Positions 28,563-38,750 are shown, numbered from the stretch's first letter. The stretch is 64,000 nucleotides of DNA from Olleya sediminilitoris (GCF_016785945.1 NZ_JAEMEF010000012.1:46636-110635); one strand, 5' to 3'. Notes: generated by a model not told the origin, from the letters alone. Numbers and translations are program-made.

Positions 28563-30162
28563 AATCAACAATAACTTCCCATCCTGATCTAATTTCTGCT
28601 ACTTTTTTACTGTAGCTAACACGTTCTGCTTGTCTGTTTTGTAAAAAGCTACCAGGATCAAAAACACCATTTTTATTACTATCAAAAATGACTCTTAAAT
28701 AGTATTCGCCTGGTTTAAGAAAGAAAAAATCTAAAGGTCGTGCTTCAGTAGTGTATTGTTCATACTTTACTTCTCCTTTTTTATCTACAAACTGAACTAT
28801 TAATGGGTATTCAGCATTTTTAATAATCACTCTAGCACTACCTAAACTTGCTTCTTTTTCAGTTCTTAATGTGTAATTTAAAGTATCATTAGTCGCTTCA
28901 AAAAAATCAGTTATGGTATTTGGTAATAACTGTACTTTATAACCATGATCTTGTGTTTTTTCAAACTGTAATTCTACAGTGTTTTGTAAGGTGTCAAGCT
29001 TACTAGTAAAAGCAATGTTTACAGAGTCTTTGTCAATAATCTTAATTTGTTTTTCATCAAATTTAGTAATTGGTATATTGGACCATAATTTTAATGGATC
29101 ATACATGCCAATAGTGCTAGTTGGACTTGATTTTACTAGTAATGAATCTTTTTTATTGTCCTTAATTCTAACAGTAAAAGTGTCTATGATTTTACGATTT
29201 GTTACCTTAAATACTAACGAGTCTACTTCTAGTTTAGGTTTGTAATAGTAGTTTAAACTATCGGTTTCCTGATCTTTAATATATTTATATTCAAAGTCTT
29301 CAGGGACATTGGATAGTATATCAATTTTCATTTTTTTGTAATCCTTCCCTTGAAAACCAAATGCTATTTTTTCACCAGAAATTAGCCTAGCATTTTCAGC
29401 TTTATAGTCTAAATTTTCTTTAAACAGTTTTAGTTTGTAAAAAGGGGTTGTGTCATTTGATACAGTAATAAAATCTTCATAAAATCCAATTTTATCACTT
29501 TTTTGTTCAAAAGTAATATTACTATTATTGTCTTTTATTGCAACCAACTTGTATTTTCCAGCTTTTAAGTTTTCTAATTTAAAATTAGTGGTACTGTCCA
29601 GTGTGTTGGTTATATATTTTGGGTTTTCTTTATAAACAATGCTGTCTGTGTAGGTTGTGTCAGCTTCATATAAATTAACAGATATAAATGGGTCTGTTTC
29701 TCTTTCTAAAGCATCCATTACACTTCCTTTAACTGATAGTGAATCTATGTAATCTCCTGTTGAGAATACATATCTATAATAAGGATATGGATTTCCTTCA
29801 TTATTATCTACAATACTATTTCCAAAATTTATAGCAAATGTTGTGTTTGGAGGTAGTGTATCAAAAATCTTGATTTTTATATACTTACTTGCAGTACCTA
29901 GAGGTGTGATTTCTGGTTTGGTTTTCATTGGAGGAGATATAACAAGTTGTTTTGTTAAGTCTTTAGTTTTAACATATTCGTTAAAATATATCCTGATTTC
30001 ATTGCTTTTAAAATTTTTAGAAAAGTTTGGCGGCGTAGAGTATTCAATCTCAGGAGGAGTAATATCCTTCTCGCCTCCAGAAATGGTTCCTCTGTTAGCA
30101 CAATTAATAAATGTAAGTGCTAAAACACTATAAAAACAAAAATTTAAAAGACGATTTTGCAT
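28549..30162 (-). CDS. Ig-like (SbsA-type) domain lipoprotein
   Basis: A 537-residue lipoprotein (MQNRLLNFCFYSVLALTFINC, lipobox FINC). Right after the Cys comes GTISGGEKDITPPEI and then a Big_5-like Ig domain (FKSNEIRIYFNEYVKTKDL ... INFGNSIVDNNEG), as in a conserved flavobacterial family. The middle is beta-rich; the C terminus (FFLKPGEYYLRVIFDSNKNGVFDPG) resembles a prealbumin-like domain. Start at 30162 chosen for the signal peptide; the longer frame from 30195 adds a poor leader. Probably outer-membrane anchored; precise role unknown. Confidence 0.75.
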   Translation of the reverse strand: MQNRLLNFCFYSVLALTFINCANRGTISGGEKDITPPEIEYSTPPNFSKNFKSNEIRIYFNEYVKTKDLTKQLVISPPMKTKPEITPLGTASKYIKIKIFDTLPPNTTFAINFGNSIVDNNEGNPYPYYRYVFSTGDYIDSLSVKGSVMDALERETDPFISVNLYEADTTYTDSIVYKENPKYITNTLDSTTNFKLENLKAGKYKLVAIKDNNSNITFEQKSDKIGFYEDFITVSNDTTPFYKLKLFKENLDYKAENARLISGEKIAFGFQGKDYKKMKIDILSNVPEDFEYKYIKDQETDSLNYYYKPKLEVDSLVFKVTNRKIIDTFTVRIKDNKKDSLLVKSSPTSTIGMYDPLKLWSNIPITKFDEKQIKIIDKDSVNIAFTSKLDTLQNTVELQFEKTQDHGYKVQLLPNTITDFFEATNDTLNYTLRTEKEASLGSARVIIKNAEYPLIVQFVDKKGEVKYEQYTTEARPLDFFFLKPGEYYLRVIFDSNKNGVFDPGSFLQNRQAERVSYSKKVAEIRSGWEVIVDFTLD

Positions 30163-30219
30163 ATAATTTTTAATGAAGTTACAAATTAACAACATATTTA
30201 TGTTTTAACGAAAAATGCT

Positions 30220-30906
30220 TTAAGCTATTGCCATAGTTGCAATACTAATTTTAATGTTTTCGGCTTTATTTAATTCTATAATACAGGCTTCTAAAGTGTT
30301 TCCTGTGGTAATTACATCGTCAACTAAAAGAATATGTTTGTTTTGTAATAGTTGTGGTTTGGTAATAGCAAAAGCTTCGTTGTTTAATTGCCAACGTTCT
30401 AATCTGCTTTTTGTAGCTTGAGATTGATTGCTATTTGTTATCTTAATTAATAATTGGTCGTTAAATTCAGCTTTTAAAGCTTTAGCAATATTTTGACCAA
30501 ATTTAGTAACTTGATTATAGCCTCTTTTTTTTAGTTTTTTAGGATGTAATGGTACTGGTATTACTAAATCAATATTGTTTTTGTAAAGCTGGTTTGATTT
30601 TAATTCTTCGCCAAGCCATAGCCCAAAAAAATTACTAACTTCTTCATTTTTACCATATTTTAGTTGGTGTAACAGTTGCTGTACGATACCTTTTTTTTCA
30701 AATCTTAGCAACGCAGTAGCAGCTTCTATTTTTGCACGACCATAAAACACCTTTTTAACAAAAGGGTTGTTATCCAAATGAAAATTTGTTGTTGGTAAAC
30801 GATGTCTACAGTCTACACATATGAAATGTTCGTTGTCTGATAATTGGTTTTTGCAGGCTGAACAGACCTGAGGGAAAAATAAATCCAATAAAGCATTCTT
30901 ATTCAT
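30220..30906 (-). CDS. comF: ComF-family phosphoribosyltransferase-like protein
   Basis: A 228-residue cytoplasmic protein. The N-terminal zinc-ribbon has CSACKNQ and CVDCRHR, and the C-terminal PRTase domain has the PRPP-binding loop LLVDDVITTGNT. This is the layout of ComF, needed for DNA uptake in naturally transformable bacteria and kept widely elsewhere. It is followed 57 nt later by the Ig-like lipoprotein on the same strand. A competence role here is inference only. Confidence 0.85.
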   Translation of the reverse strand: MNKNALLDLFFPQVCSACKNQLSDNEHFICVDCRHRLPTTNFHLDNNPFVKKVFYGRAKIEAATALLRFEKKGIVQQLLHQLKYGKNEEVSNFFGLWLGEELKSNQLYKNNIDLVIPVPLHPKKLKKRGYNQVTKFGQNIAKALKAEFNDQLLIKITNSNQSQATKSRLERWQLNNEAFAITKPQLLQNKHILLVDDVITTGNTLEACIIELNKAENIKISIATMAIA

Positions 30907-31083
30907 AAAATACTATTTTTTAGATTTAATAATTGTTAAATCTGTGTAAAATTTATGTAAATTAACCTGTTTATTTGCATTAAATATTGTTTTGACAGTG
31001 TTTTTATTCAAGTTATCGAAAAAATATTAGTTATACAGATATTAAAAATATTTTTGCTTTGTTAAATTTTCCCAAATTGATTG

Positions 31084-31106
31084 AACACCTAATTAATAGG
31101 TGTTTT
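31084..31106. terminator. Short hairpin between comF and the coiled-coil gene
   Basis: Arms AACACCTA (31084-31091) and TAGGTGTT (31097-31104) with a 5-nt loop, 20 nt upstream of the ATG at 31123. It may be a leader hairpin of the plus-strand gene rather than a true terminator, since it is close to the divergent promoters. The remaining 30907-31083 sequence is AT-rich without a gene. Confidence 0.4.
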
Positions 31107-31122
31107 AGTAACTAACAGATAT

Positions 31123-32028
31123 ATGATAATTTTCCCTCATACCTACCATTATAGGTTAATCATTGGTTCGCTATTTGTCGCCTTCATTGCATTAGGTGTT
31201 TATAGTTACGTAAGTGTCTCTAAGTTAGATGAATATAATAGTTATGTCTCTCAAGAAAAAAAATTGTTAGAAAACGAATTATCAGAAATGATAATACGTT
31301 ATGAAAATATTAGAACCGAAGACGAAATTTTAAACGAAAGATTAACCCAATCTAAGGTCAGAATCATTCGTATATTAGACTCGGTTAAAGCTGTTGCTCC
31401 AAGTGCATCATTATTATCTTACTATAGAGCAGAAATTAAAGATTTACAGCATGAAAAAGATGAGGTTTTAGACTTGTTAGCCAAATCTCAAGAAGAAAAT
31501 AAACGCTTACAATTAGCCGCATTGGAAGCTAAATTAAATTTTCAATCTATAAAAAACACAACCAAAAATTTAAAAGTAAAAAATAAAGATTTAGCAGTAG
31601 TTAATACAGCGTTGTCAAACAAAATTGATAATGCTAGCTTTTTAGAAATAGAACAATTAGAGGCTCAGGCTGTAAAGCGAATTACAAAAAAACGTATTGT
31701 TAGTACTGAAAAATATAAAAAAGCAAATAAACTACATGTTGCATTTACAGTATCTAAAAACAAATTTGTGGATGAAGGAGATAAATATTTATACCTGCAA
31801 ATATTAAGTCCTAGTAATAATATAGTTGCAGATGAAGGTTCTGTTAATTTTGGTAAAGAGTCTTTAATATATACAAAAAAAATAAAAGTAGCCTATAATA
31901 AAGAAGACGTTGAAGTTGAAACTATAGTTACCACAGACGAAGATCAACCCTTTACTAAAGGTATTTATTTTGTTAATGTATTTAATGATAACAAAAGGTT
32001 AGGTAGCACTTCTATAACATTAAAATAA
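31123..32028 (+). CDS. Single-pass membrane protein with long coiled coil
   Basis: A 301-residue protein with one hydrophobic helix (residues 11-30) near the N terminus and no cleavage site. A coiled coil covers about residues 33-185 (LLENELSEMIIRYENIRTE, ENKRLQLAALEAKL). The C-terminal domain of about 100 residues is beta-rich (HVAFTVSKNKFV ... IYFVNVFNDNKRLG). The layout suggests an inner-membrane protein reaching into the periplasm. Flavobacteria have similar unannotated proteins; I do not recognise a named family. Confidence 0.65.
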   Translation: MIIFPHTYHYRLIIGSLFVAFIALGVYSYVSVSKLDEYNSYVSQEKKLLENELSEMIIRYENIRTEDEILNERLTQSKVRIIRILDSVKAVAPSASLLSYYRAEIKDLQHEKDEVLDLLAKSQEENKRLQLAALEAKLNFQSIKNTTKNLKVKNKDLAVVNTALSNKIDNASFLEIEQLEAQAVKRITKKRIVSTEKYKKANKLHVAFTVSKNKFVDEGDKYLYLQILSPSNNIVADEGSVNFGKESLIYTKKIKVAYNKEDVEVETIVTTDEDQPFTKGIYFVNVFNDNKRLGSTSITLK

Positions 32029-32141
32029 AGTTAAAAAATGATTCTGTTTTAACAAAATAATTTTAAAGGGTATAATTTTACTAGTAAGCGATTAAATAAT
32101 TATCTTATATTCGTTAAAAATTTTACTAAACCACTCTTTTT

Positions 32142-32699
32142 TTGAACAAAATCAATTTTTTAAAAGAATCAATCAAAAGTTTAAAAACTTCAGGAACATT
32201 ATTTCCTAGTTCAAGATTTTTAGCTTCAAAATTGCTTAGTGCAATTGATTTTGAAAACGCAAAGCTAATAGTAGAGTTTGGTCCAGGTAATGGTATTATA
32301 ACCAAACAGATTTTACAGCGCTTAAATCCTAACGCAAAACTAATTACATTTGAAATTAATGATAAGTTTTATAATGCGTTATTAAAAATTGATGATCCAA
32401 GACTTATTGTTACTAATCAATCTGCAGATCAAGTCATGGATGTAATCAAGCAATATGGTTTTGATAATACAGATTACATAGTGTCTAGCTTACCATTAAC
32501 CAATATACCTAAGCCAATAACCAATTCTATTTTAAACAGTGCCTATGCTTGTTTAAAACCACAAGGTTATTTCTTCCAGTTTCAATATAGCTTAACATAT
32601 TACAATACTTTAAAGCAAATATTTAATTGTAAAGTCCATTTAGGTTTTGAGGCTTTAAACCTTCCTCCAGCTTTTGTTTACACTTGTCAAAAAGACTAA
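32142..32699 (+). CDS. SAM-dependent methyltransferase (phospholipid N-methyltransferase/KsgA-like)
   Basis: A 185-residue class I methyltransferase. The SAM-binding motif VEFGPGNGIITKQI lies near residue 45, after a short amphipathic N terminus (FLKESIKSLKTSGTLFPSS), as in PmtA-type phospholipid N-methyltransferases and KsgA-like enzymes. A catalytic-type motif SSLPLTNIPK follows where KsgA has NxPY. No ATG is available; the TTG at 32142 is the likely start. The substrate (phosphatidylethanolamine or RNA) cannot be decided. Confidence 0.75.
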   Translation: MNKINFLKESIKSLKTSGTLFPSSRFLASKLLSAIDFENAKLIVEFGPGNGIITKQILQRLNPNAKLITFEINDKFYNALLKIDDPRLIVTNQSADQVMDVIKQYGFDNTDYIVSSLPLTNIPKPITNSILNSAYACLKPQGYFFQFQYSLTYYNTLKQIFNCKVHLGFEALNLPPAFVYTCQKD

Positions 32700-32710
32700 T
32701 CATTTTTTGG

Positions 32711-32740
32711 TTGTACACTTTTATTTATCGTTTATCTTTG
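32711..32740 (+). promoter_or_regulatory. Bacteroidota-type promoter of glyS
   Basis: TTG at 32711-32713 and TATCTTTG at 32733-32740, 19 nt apart, matching the TTTG/TAnnTTTG pattern with the same -7 box as sdhC. The ATG follows 7 nt after the -7 box, so the mRNA leader would be extremely short or leaderless. Confidence 0.6.
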
Positions 32741-32747
32741 TACTATT

Positions 32748-34289
32748 ATGGCAAACAACGACGATCAATTTAAAAAAGTAATCTCTCATGCAAAAGAGTA
32801 TGGTTACGTATTCCAAAGTAGTGAGATCTACGACGGACTTAGTGCAGTATACGACTACGCTCAAAACGGAGCAGAATTAAAGAAAAATATACGCGACTAT
32901 TGGTGGAAAGCAATGGTGCAAATGAATGATAACATTGTTGGTATTGATGCAGCAATATTTATGCATCCAACCACATGGAAAGCATCAGGTCACGTAGATG
33001 CTTTTAGTGATCCTTTAATAGATAATAAAGATTCTAAAAAAAGGTACAGAGCAGATGTTTTAGTCGAAGATTATTGTGCTAAAATTGAAACCAAAATTGA
33101 AAAGGAAGTTAAAAAAGCTGAAAAACGTTTTGGCGAAGCTTTTAATAAAGAAGAATTTTTAGCAACAAATGGTCGTGTTTTAGGTTATCAAGAAAAAATT
33201 GATACTATTTTAAAACGATTAGGAAAATCTCTTGAAGCTGAAGATTTAGCAGATGTTAAAGCATTAATTGAAGAGTTAGAAATAGCTTGTCCTTTAAGCG
33301 GAAGCAGAAACTGGACAGATGTTAAGCAATTTAACCTAATGTTTGGTACAAAATTAGGTGCATCTGCCGAAACTGCAATGGACTTGTATTTACGTCCAGA
33401 GACAGCTCAAGGTATATTTGTTAATTTTTTAAATGTTCAAAAAACAGGACGAATGAAAATTCCGTTTGGTATAGCGCAAACAGGAAAAGCCTTTAGAAAT
33501 GAGATTGTTGCAAGACAATTTATTTTTAGAATGCGTGAGTTTGAGCAAATGGAAATGCAATTTTTTATTAAACCAGGCACACAAAAAGAATGGTTTGATT
33601 ACTGGAAAGAAACAAGACTAAAATGGCATAAATCACTTGGTTTAGGAGAAGAAAACTACCGTTTTCATGATCATGAAAAATTAGCACATTACGCTGATGC
33701 AGCAACTGATATCGAGTTTAAATTCCCGTTTGGTTTTAAAGAGTTAGAAGGTATTCACTCGCGTACAGATTTTGATTTAAAACAACACGAGGAGTTTTCT
33801 GGTAAAAAACTACAGTATTTTGATCACGAAGAAAAAGCAAGCTATACACCATACGTTTTAGAAACCTCAATTGGTTTAGATCGTATGTTTTTAGCTGTAT
33901 TTTCAAAAGCTTTAGTTGAAGAAGAGTTAGAAAACAATACAACAAGAACAGTACTTAAATTACCAGCAGTTTTAGCACCTGTAAAAGCAGCTATTTTTCC
34001 TTTAGTAAAAAAGGATGGATTGCCAGAAGTAGCTAAACAAATTGTTGAAGATTTAAAATGGGATTTTAATGTGTTTTATGACGAGAAAGATGCGGTAGGT
34101 AAACGTTATAGACGTCAAGATGCAAACGGAACACCATTTTGCATTACTGTTGATCATGATACTTTAGAAGACAACACAGTTACCATTCGTCACAGAGATA
34201 CAATGGATCAAAAACGTGTTAAAATTGAAGAACTTCGTGATATAATTAAAAAGGAAGTAGACGTTAAAGAGTGGTTAATGAAAATGTAA
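32748..34289 (+). CDS. glyS: Glycyl-tRNA synthetase (class II, dimeric type)
   Basis: Charges tRNA-Gly; 513 residues, homodimeric eukaryote/archaea-like type used by Bacteroidota instead of the alpha2beta2 form. Class II motifs are visible: LRPETAQGIFVNF, motif 2 FRNEIVARQFIFRMREFEQME, and motif 3 ETSIGLDRMFLAVF. An anticodon-binding domain fills the last 110 residues or so (PVKAAIFPLVKKDGL). It is monocistronic with its own promoter and terminator. Confidence 0.95.
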   Translation: MANNDDQFKKVISHAKEYGYVFQSSEIYDGLSAVYDYAQNGAELKKNIRDYWWKAMVQMNDNIVGIDAAIFMHPTTWKASGHVDAFSDPLIDNKDSKKRYRADVLVEDYCAKIETKIEKEVKKAEKRFGEAFNKEEFLATNGRVLGYQEKIDTILKRLGKSLEAEDLADVKALIEELEIACPLSGSRNWTDVKQFNLMFGTKLGASAETAMDLYLRPETAQGIFVNFLNVQKTGRMKIPFGIAQTGKAFRNEIVARQFIFRMREFEQMEMQFFIKPGTQKEWFDYWKETRLKWHKSLGLGEENYRFHDHEKLAHYADAATDIEFKFPFGFKELEGIHSRTDFDLKQHEEFSGKKLQYFDHEEKASYTPYVLETSIGLDRMFLAVFSKALVEEELENNTTRTVLKLPAVLAPVKAAIFPLVKKDGLPEVAKQIVEDLKWDFNVFYDEKDAVGKRYRRQDANGTPFCITVDHDTLEDNTVTIRHRDTMDQKRVKIEELRDIIKKEVDVKEWLMKM

Positions 34290-34314
34290 TTAACGCTTTA
34301 AATATTTTATATAA

Positions 34315-34347
34315 AACGCTCAACTATTCAGTTGGGCGTTTTTTTTG
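34315..34347 (+). terminator. Intrinsic terminator of glyS
   Basis: Arms AACGCTCAACT (34315-34325) and AGTTGGGCGTT (34330-34340) followed by a T-run of seven. It stands between convergent genes and could also act on the minus strand. Confidence 0.85.
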
Positions 34348-34353
34348 TAGTTT

Positions 34354-37300
34354 TTAAAAATAGGCTTTTAGTTGTACATTTCCAGTGTGTATTGTAGTAC
34401 TAGTTTCTGTTTTACGACCAAAATAAGTCAAATTTAAATCTAAAAATTTGGTTAGTTTTTTTTGTGCTAATAGTGACCAAGTAAAGTTTTTTCCTGGTTG
34501 TAAGCCTTCTAACATTTGGTAGGCCACAGGGCTGTTTGCGTTTCCATCAAAAGCGTTATTAAAAACATTAAACTCTCCAGAAACAGCTCCTATTTGTGCA
34601 TTATTTTTTGGAGAAAAAGCAAAGGATAATCCGTATTTGTTCTGATCTAAAATTTCTAAGTTATTAATAGTGTTTTCTTTATTTGTTATCTGGTAAAACA
34701 CATCAAACTGTACGTTATCATTAAGTAAATAAGATAATTTAGGATTAAAGCGTTTGGTGTCTATATCAAAGTTTTTACTGCTAAAATTTTCGCTATTGCT
34801 AAACTGTTCTTCTAAAGCAGAGGTTACAGTGACTAACCAGCTATTTTTGATTTTATGTATAAAATTAATTTGATGGCTTTTTAAGTTGTTTTCTATAAAT
34901 CCAAAACTTAATGTGTTTTCGCTACTGTTCCATAAATACGTGTAAGATGTTGTATAGCGTTGCTTACCACGATTAAAAAATAATACATTTCTAAAATTTA
35001 AAGTTAATCCTAATTGGTTGTCTTTGTCTGCACTAAAAGGGTTTAAATCAAAATCAGCATTAGTTTTTTGTATTTTTCTATCAATTAAATAACTGGACTG
35101 ATTATAAAACTTAGAAAAAAAATGTTTGGTCTTGTGCTCTGTATTGACCCAATTAATTGGGTTTAAAGTCAAGGTCTGGCTTAGTCTATTTTGATGTGTT
35201 TTAATATAGACTTGATTGGGTAATAAAACTCGAATATAATCTCCTTGATCTTGGAATTGAGCAATTTCAAATTCTTCAAGCTCCTGAATACCATTTTGGT
35301 TATAATCAATCCAAGTGTACGCACCTTGTCCAGATTCTACCTGTACATAGGTAAAGTCTTGTTGTGGTAATGTCCCTGAGTTGGTTTCAAAAGCAGTATT
35401 CCAAAGTATTCCGTTTTTTAAAAAACGTTGACTAAATAATAATCTGGAGTTTAATGAGTTTTCATTGTCCTGGTCTTCATCTTCATTTTTTAAAGTTCTG
35501 TAATTGACATATAAAGACAAATTGGTTTTTTTGTTTTTAATTAATCTAGAGTCTAAATAATAGGTATTAGAGCTATTGACTCGATCTAGGTTTCCATTTC
35601 GTAAGCTATCATTAACACGATATTTATATCCAACTTCAGCATAAATATTTGTACTGTCTCCAATTCCTGTAAAAGCTTCGTAAGCAGTAAAACGCTGAGT
35701 CAGATCTGTAAATGCTTTAGTTTCATTAATACGTTCTTTATTTTCTTCAGCCGAAAAACCAACACCAATCCATTGTTTATCTAAATCATAAATACTACGA
35801 TTATAGGTCCTGAAAAATTGTGAGGAGTTTTGGCTTCCTTTAGCTTTTAATATATTACTATTAGTTGATAATTGTAATTTACCAATATTAATATTAGCAT
35901 TTATATTGTGCTTGCTTCCAGAAAAATTTTCAGAATAATTTAAGTGCTGAAAACTATAGTTTGCGTAACCTTTTTTAAAATGAAAACTTTTCAGGCCAAC
36001 CGATACTAAGGCTTGATTACCAAGATTAGTATTTAATAGTTCAGAATTGGTTTGACTTAAATTCCAATCGCGATTAAATTCAGGTTCGTATAGACGTTGT
36101 ATGGTTTTAAAATCTTGCTGTATATAATCTGTGTCTAAAACTGCAGCTAAGCTCCATGTACTATCATTTTTAATAAGATTTTGCTCAACTTTTAATTTAC
36201 CAGCAAATCCATTATTATTGTTATCGTCAAGTTCTGAAAATAAATTTAGGTCGTTTTTACTACCTGCAATTTCAAAACCAATTTTTGTTTTATTTGATGG
36301 TTGATACACACCATTTACAGTAGCTATTTGTAATAAGGTTGGCGCAGCAAGTTGTACAATTGGTGCGTAATTTCCTTGAGGTACACCTGCAATTGGTTGC
36401 ACATATTGATAAATATTATTAATAGCATTGCTAGAAGTTATAATATAATCACCTTGATTATCTCCAACCAACGTAAAGGTGACTCCAAACAATGTGTCAT
36501 CTGGATTGTTTGAAAACACATAAACGTCTTGTCCATTAACATTCTCTTTTTTATATAAAATTCTGTTTTCGTTATACGTTTCTGGGACTTCTGATGAGGC
36601 AACCATAAGTTGATTATCATCTCCTGCAGTATTTAATATAGAAACTTGTTCTTCAGATAAATTTTGTTGAAGCGGATTGTTTTTAGAGTCACTTTCAGAG
36701 TATACAGAAGCGCTAATATTTAATTTTTCACTGTTATGACTACCTCCTGCAAAAGCTACTATTCTAGAATAATCACGTTCCGAGTACTGAAAATCTACAC
36801 TAATTCTCATCTCTGATGTTACAGGATAAGTGGCATTAAAAATAATTTCGCCAGCATTATAATCTATGATGTAGTCTTCGTTTTCACCACGTTTTAAAGC
36901 GACACCATTTACATATACAGTTTCACTGCCTGAAACAATAAGTACAAATAATTCGCCATTTGGTCCTTGTAGTTTATAAGGACCTTGATCTCCTTCTTGA
37001 GCAGTAAATTGGTAATTACTAAATTGTCCTCTAACTAATGCACCAGAAGCAAAAACATTGGTCTGTTGACTTTCGTCACCAAAATTAGCTTTAACCTGTA
37101 ACCCTTGTACACGTTTACTAAAAGAAGCAAAGTAGGATTGCTCATTAATTAGGTCTATATCTCCTGCACGAATAGACCATTGGTCAGAGAATAATTCTAA
37201 AAAAACTTGATCAAACTCGTCCAAACGTTGTGAATAGCCACTTTCTTGTAATGGTATATTGGCATCTTGTATGCTTGCTCTAAGAGATACTTTGTCGTTT

Positions 37301-37797
37301 AGTTTACCAGTTATCTGTAAGTCAAGCTCGCTATTTAAAACCGAGTTTTGATTGTTTCCAATTGTAACACCACGACTAATACTTCCTGAAGTTGTTAAGC
37401 CATCAAAAGGTGTGTAAGTTTGTTTGTTATTTGGTTGTCTTAACTGTATTATCTTGCTAAGATTATCTGTGTTTTCAACAATGATACTTTTATCAAATTG
37501 TTTATAGGTTTTTGTTATAAACTCAGGATAATTCTGGTAGCTAATTATGACGCTATCACTTTCTATTGGTTTTAAAAAAGTAAGTGTAGATTTTGCGTAA
37601 TCTACCTTATAGTAAGAGGAGTTTATTGTGTTTCCTGATTTGGTTTCAACTTTAAAACCATTTTGTTTTATGCTAACATTATCAATTTGTATACTAATGT
37701 TTGTAGCAACTGTCTTTCGGTTTGACCCATTAGCTTGTTCTTGCGCAAACGCAAAAATTCCGAAGAAAAACAAAAAACAGGTTAAAGTTAGTTTCAT
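34354..37797 (-). CDS. Large outer-membrane beta-barrel protein of unknown function
   Basis: A 1147-residue exported protein with signal peptide (cleavage near AFAQEQ). The N-terminal 110 residues are Ig-like. Segments GLTTSGSISRGVTIGNNQNS and LQITGKLNDKVSLRASIQD open a long stretch of alternating aromatic/polar strands typical of an outer-membrane barrel, and VYVNGVALKRGEDY-type sequence (here KRGENEDYIIDYNAGEIIF) recalls a module also found in SprA-like proteins. The C terminus ends in aromatic GNVQLKAYF, a usual barrel end. No ligand or partner can be named. It is transcribed alone, toward the glyS terminator. Confidence 0.65.
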   Translation of the reverse strand: MKLTLTCFLFFFGIFAFAQEQANGSNRKTVATNISIQIDNVSIKQNGFKVETKSGNTINSSYYKVDYAKSTLTFLKPIESDSVIISYQNYPEFITKTYKQFDKSIIVENTDNLSKIIQLRQPNNKQTYTPFDGLTTSGSISRGVTIGNNQNSVLNSELDLQITGKLNDKVSLRASIQDANIPLQESGYSQRLDEFDQVFLELFSDQWSIRAGDIDLINEQSYFASFSKRVQGLQVKANFGDESQQTNVFASGALVRGQFSNYQFTAQEGDQGPYKLQGPNGELFVLIVSGSETVYVNGVALKRGENEDYIIDYNAGEIIFNATYPVTSEMRISVDFQYSERDYSRIVAFAGGSHNSEKLNISASVYSESDSKNNPLQQNLSEEQVSILNTAGDDNQLMVASSEVPETYNENRILYKKENVNGQDVYVFSNNPDDTLFGVTFTLVGDNQGDYIITSSNAINNIYQYVQPIAGVPQGNYAPIVQLAAPTLLQIATVNGVYQPSNKTKIGFEIAGSKNDLNLFSELDDNNNNGFAGKLKVEQNLIKNDSTWSLAAVLDTDYIQQDFKTIQRLYEPEFNRDWNLSQTNSELLNTNLGNQALVSVGLKSFHFKKGYANYSFQHLNYSENFSGSKHNINANINIGKLQLSTNSNILKAKGSQNSSQFFRTYNRSIYDLDKQWIGVGFSAEENKERINETKAFTDLTQRFTAYEAFTGIGDSTNIYAEVGYKYRVNDSLRNGNLDRVNSSNTYYLDSRLIKNKKTNLSLYVNYRTLKNEDEDQDNENSLNSRLLFSQRFLKNGILWNTAFETNSGTLPQQDFTYVQVESGQGAYTWIDYNQNGIQELEEFEIAQFQDQGDYIRVLLPNQVYIKTHQNRLSQTLTLNPINWVNTEHKTKHFFSKFYNQSSYLIDRKIQKTNADFDLNPFSADKDNQLGLTLNFRNVLFFNRGKQRYTTSYTYLWNSSENTLSFGFIENNLKSHQINFIHKIKNSWLVTVTSALEEQFSNSENFSSKNFDIDTKRFNPKLSYLLNDNVQFDVFYQITNKENTINNLEILDQNKYGLSFAFSPKNNAQIGAVSGEFNVFNNAFDGNANSPVAYQMLEGLQPGKNFTWSLLAQKKLTKFLDLNLTYFGRKTETSTTIHTGNVQLKAYF

Positions 37798-37971
37798 CTA
37801 CAAGTATAACACCATAATTACTATATTATTTTGTTAATATTTTTTCAGTAAAAACAGAGTGATTTATCTTGTAAAAGTAAACCATTATTTAATTTAGCCG
37901 AAACAAATATTTTAAGCTTTAAACAATCTTGTAATAAAGGTTATTTTAATTAAAACAATAAACAAACACTC

Positions 37972-38733
37972 ATGAAAATTATCTCATACAACGTAAACGG
38001 AATCAGAGCTGCAATCAATAAAGGATTTATAGATTGGCTACAAAGTGCCAATCCAGATGTTGTTTGTTTACAAGAGATAAAAGCAATGGAAGAGCAGTTG
38101 GATTTAAATTTATTTAAAGACGCTGGTTACCATTATAATTATTGGTTTAGTGCTCAAAAAAAAGGCTATAGTGGTGTTGCAGTGTTGTGTAAAACAAAAC
38201 CCAATCATGTAGAGTATGGTACAGGTATAGAGTCTATGGATTTTGAAGGACGTAACATCCGTGTGGATTTTGATGCACTTTCAGTCATGAGTATGTATTT
38301 ACCATCAGGTACAAATGCAGCAAGATTAGAACATAAATTTGAATACATGGATTTAATCCATAATTACCTAAACGATCTTACTAAAACATTACCAAATCTA
38401 GTAGTTTGTGGTGATTATAATATCTGTCATGAAGCTATAGATATCCATAATCCAAAAATGAAAGGTGTTTCAGGTTTTTTACCAGAAGAGCGCGAGTGGC
38501 TTGGTAATTTTATAGACTCAGGATTTATAGATTCGTTTAGATATTTAAATCCAGAGCGTCAAGAATATTCATGGTGGAGCTATCGTGCAAATGCCAGAGC
38601 TAATAATAAAGGTTGGCGTTTAGATTACGCAATGGTTAGCCAACCACTACAGCAAAATATTAAAAGGGCAGTTATATTACCAGAAGCAAAACACAGCGAT
38701 CACTGTCCTATTTTAGTCGAAATAGAATCTTAA
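37972..38733 (+). CDS. xth: Exodeoxyribonuclease III (AP endonuclease)
   Basis: Base-excision repair enzyme of the exonuclease III/APE family, 253 residues. Catalytic motifs in order: SYNVNGIRAA with the metal-binding Asn, CLQEIKA with the Glu, GDYNICHE with the Asp/Asn pair, and the final KHSDHCPILVE with the His. Start ATG at 37972 directly precedes the conserved KIISYNVNG. It is followed by an OmpA lipoprotein gene after 17 nt, probably cotranscribed. Confidence 0.93.
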   Translation: MKIISYNVNGIRAAINKGFIDWLQSANPDVVCLQEIKAMEEQLDLNLFKDAGYHYNYWFSAQKKGYSGVAVLCKTKPNHVEYGTGIESMDFEGRNIRVDFDALSVMSMYLPSGTNAARLEHKFEYMDLIHNYLNDLTKTLPNLVVCGDYNICHEAIDIHNPKMKGVSGFLPEEREWLGNFIDSGFIDSFRYLNPERQEYSWWSYRANARANNKGWRLDYAMVSQPLQQNIKRAVILPEAKHSDHCPILVEIES

Positions 38734-38750
38734 ACCCCAAATAAATAAAA

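Noticed and set aside
30220..30906. comF as evidence of an active DNA-uptake system feeding the cassette array
   Set aside because: ComF is widespread in non-transformable bacteria, lies 24 kb away, and no other competence gene is present, so no link can be claimed.
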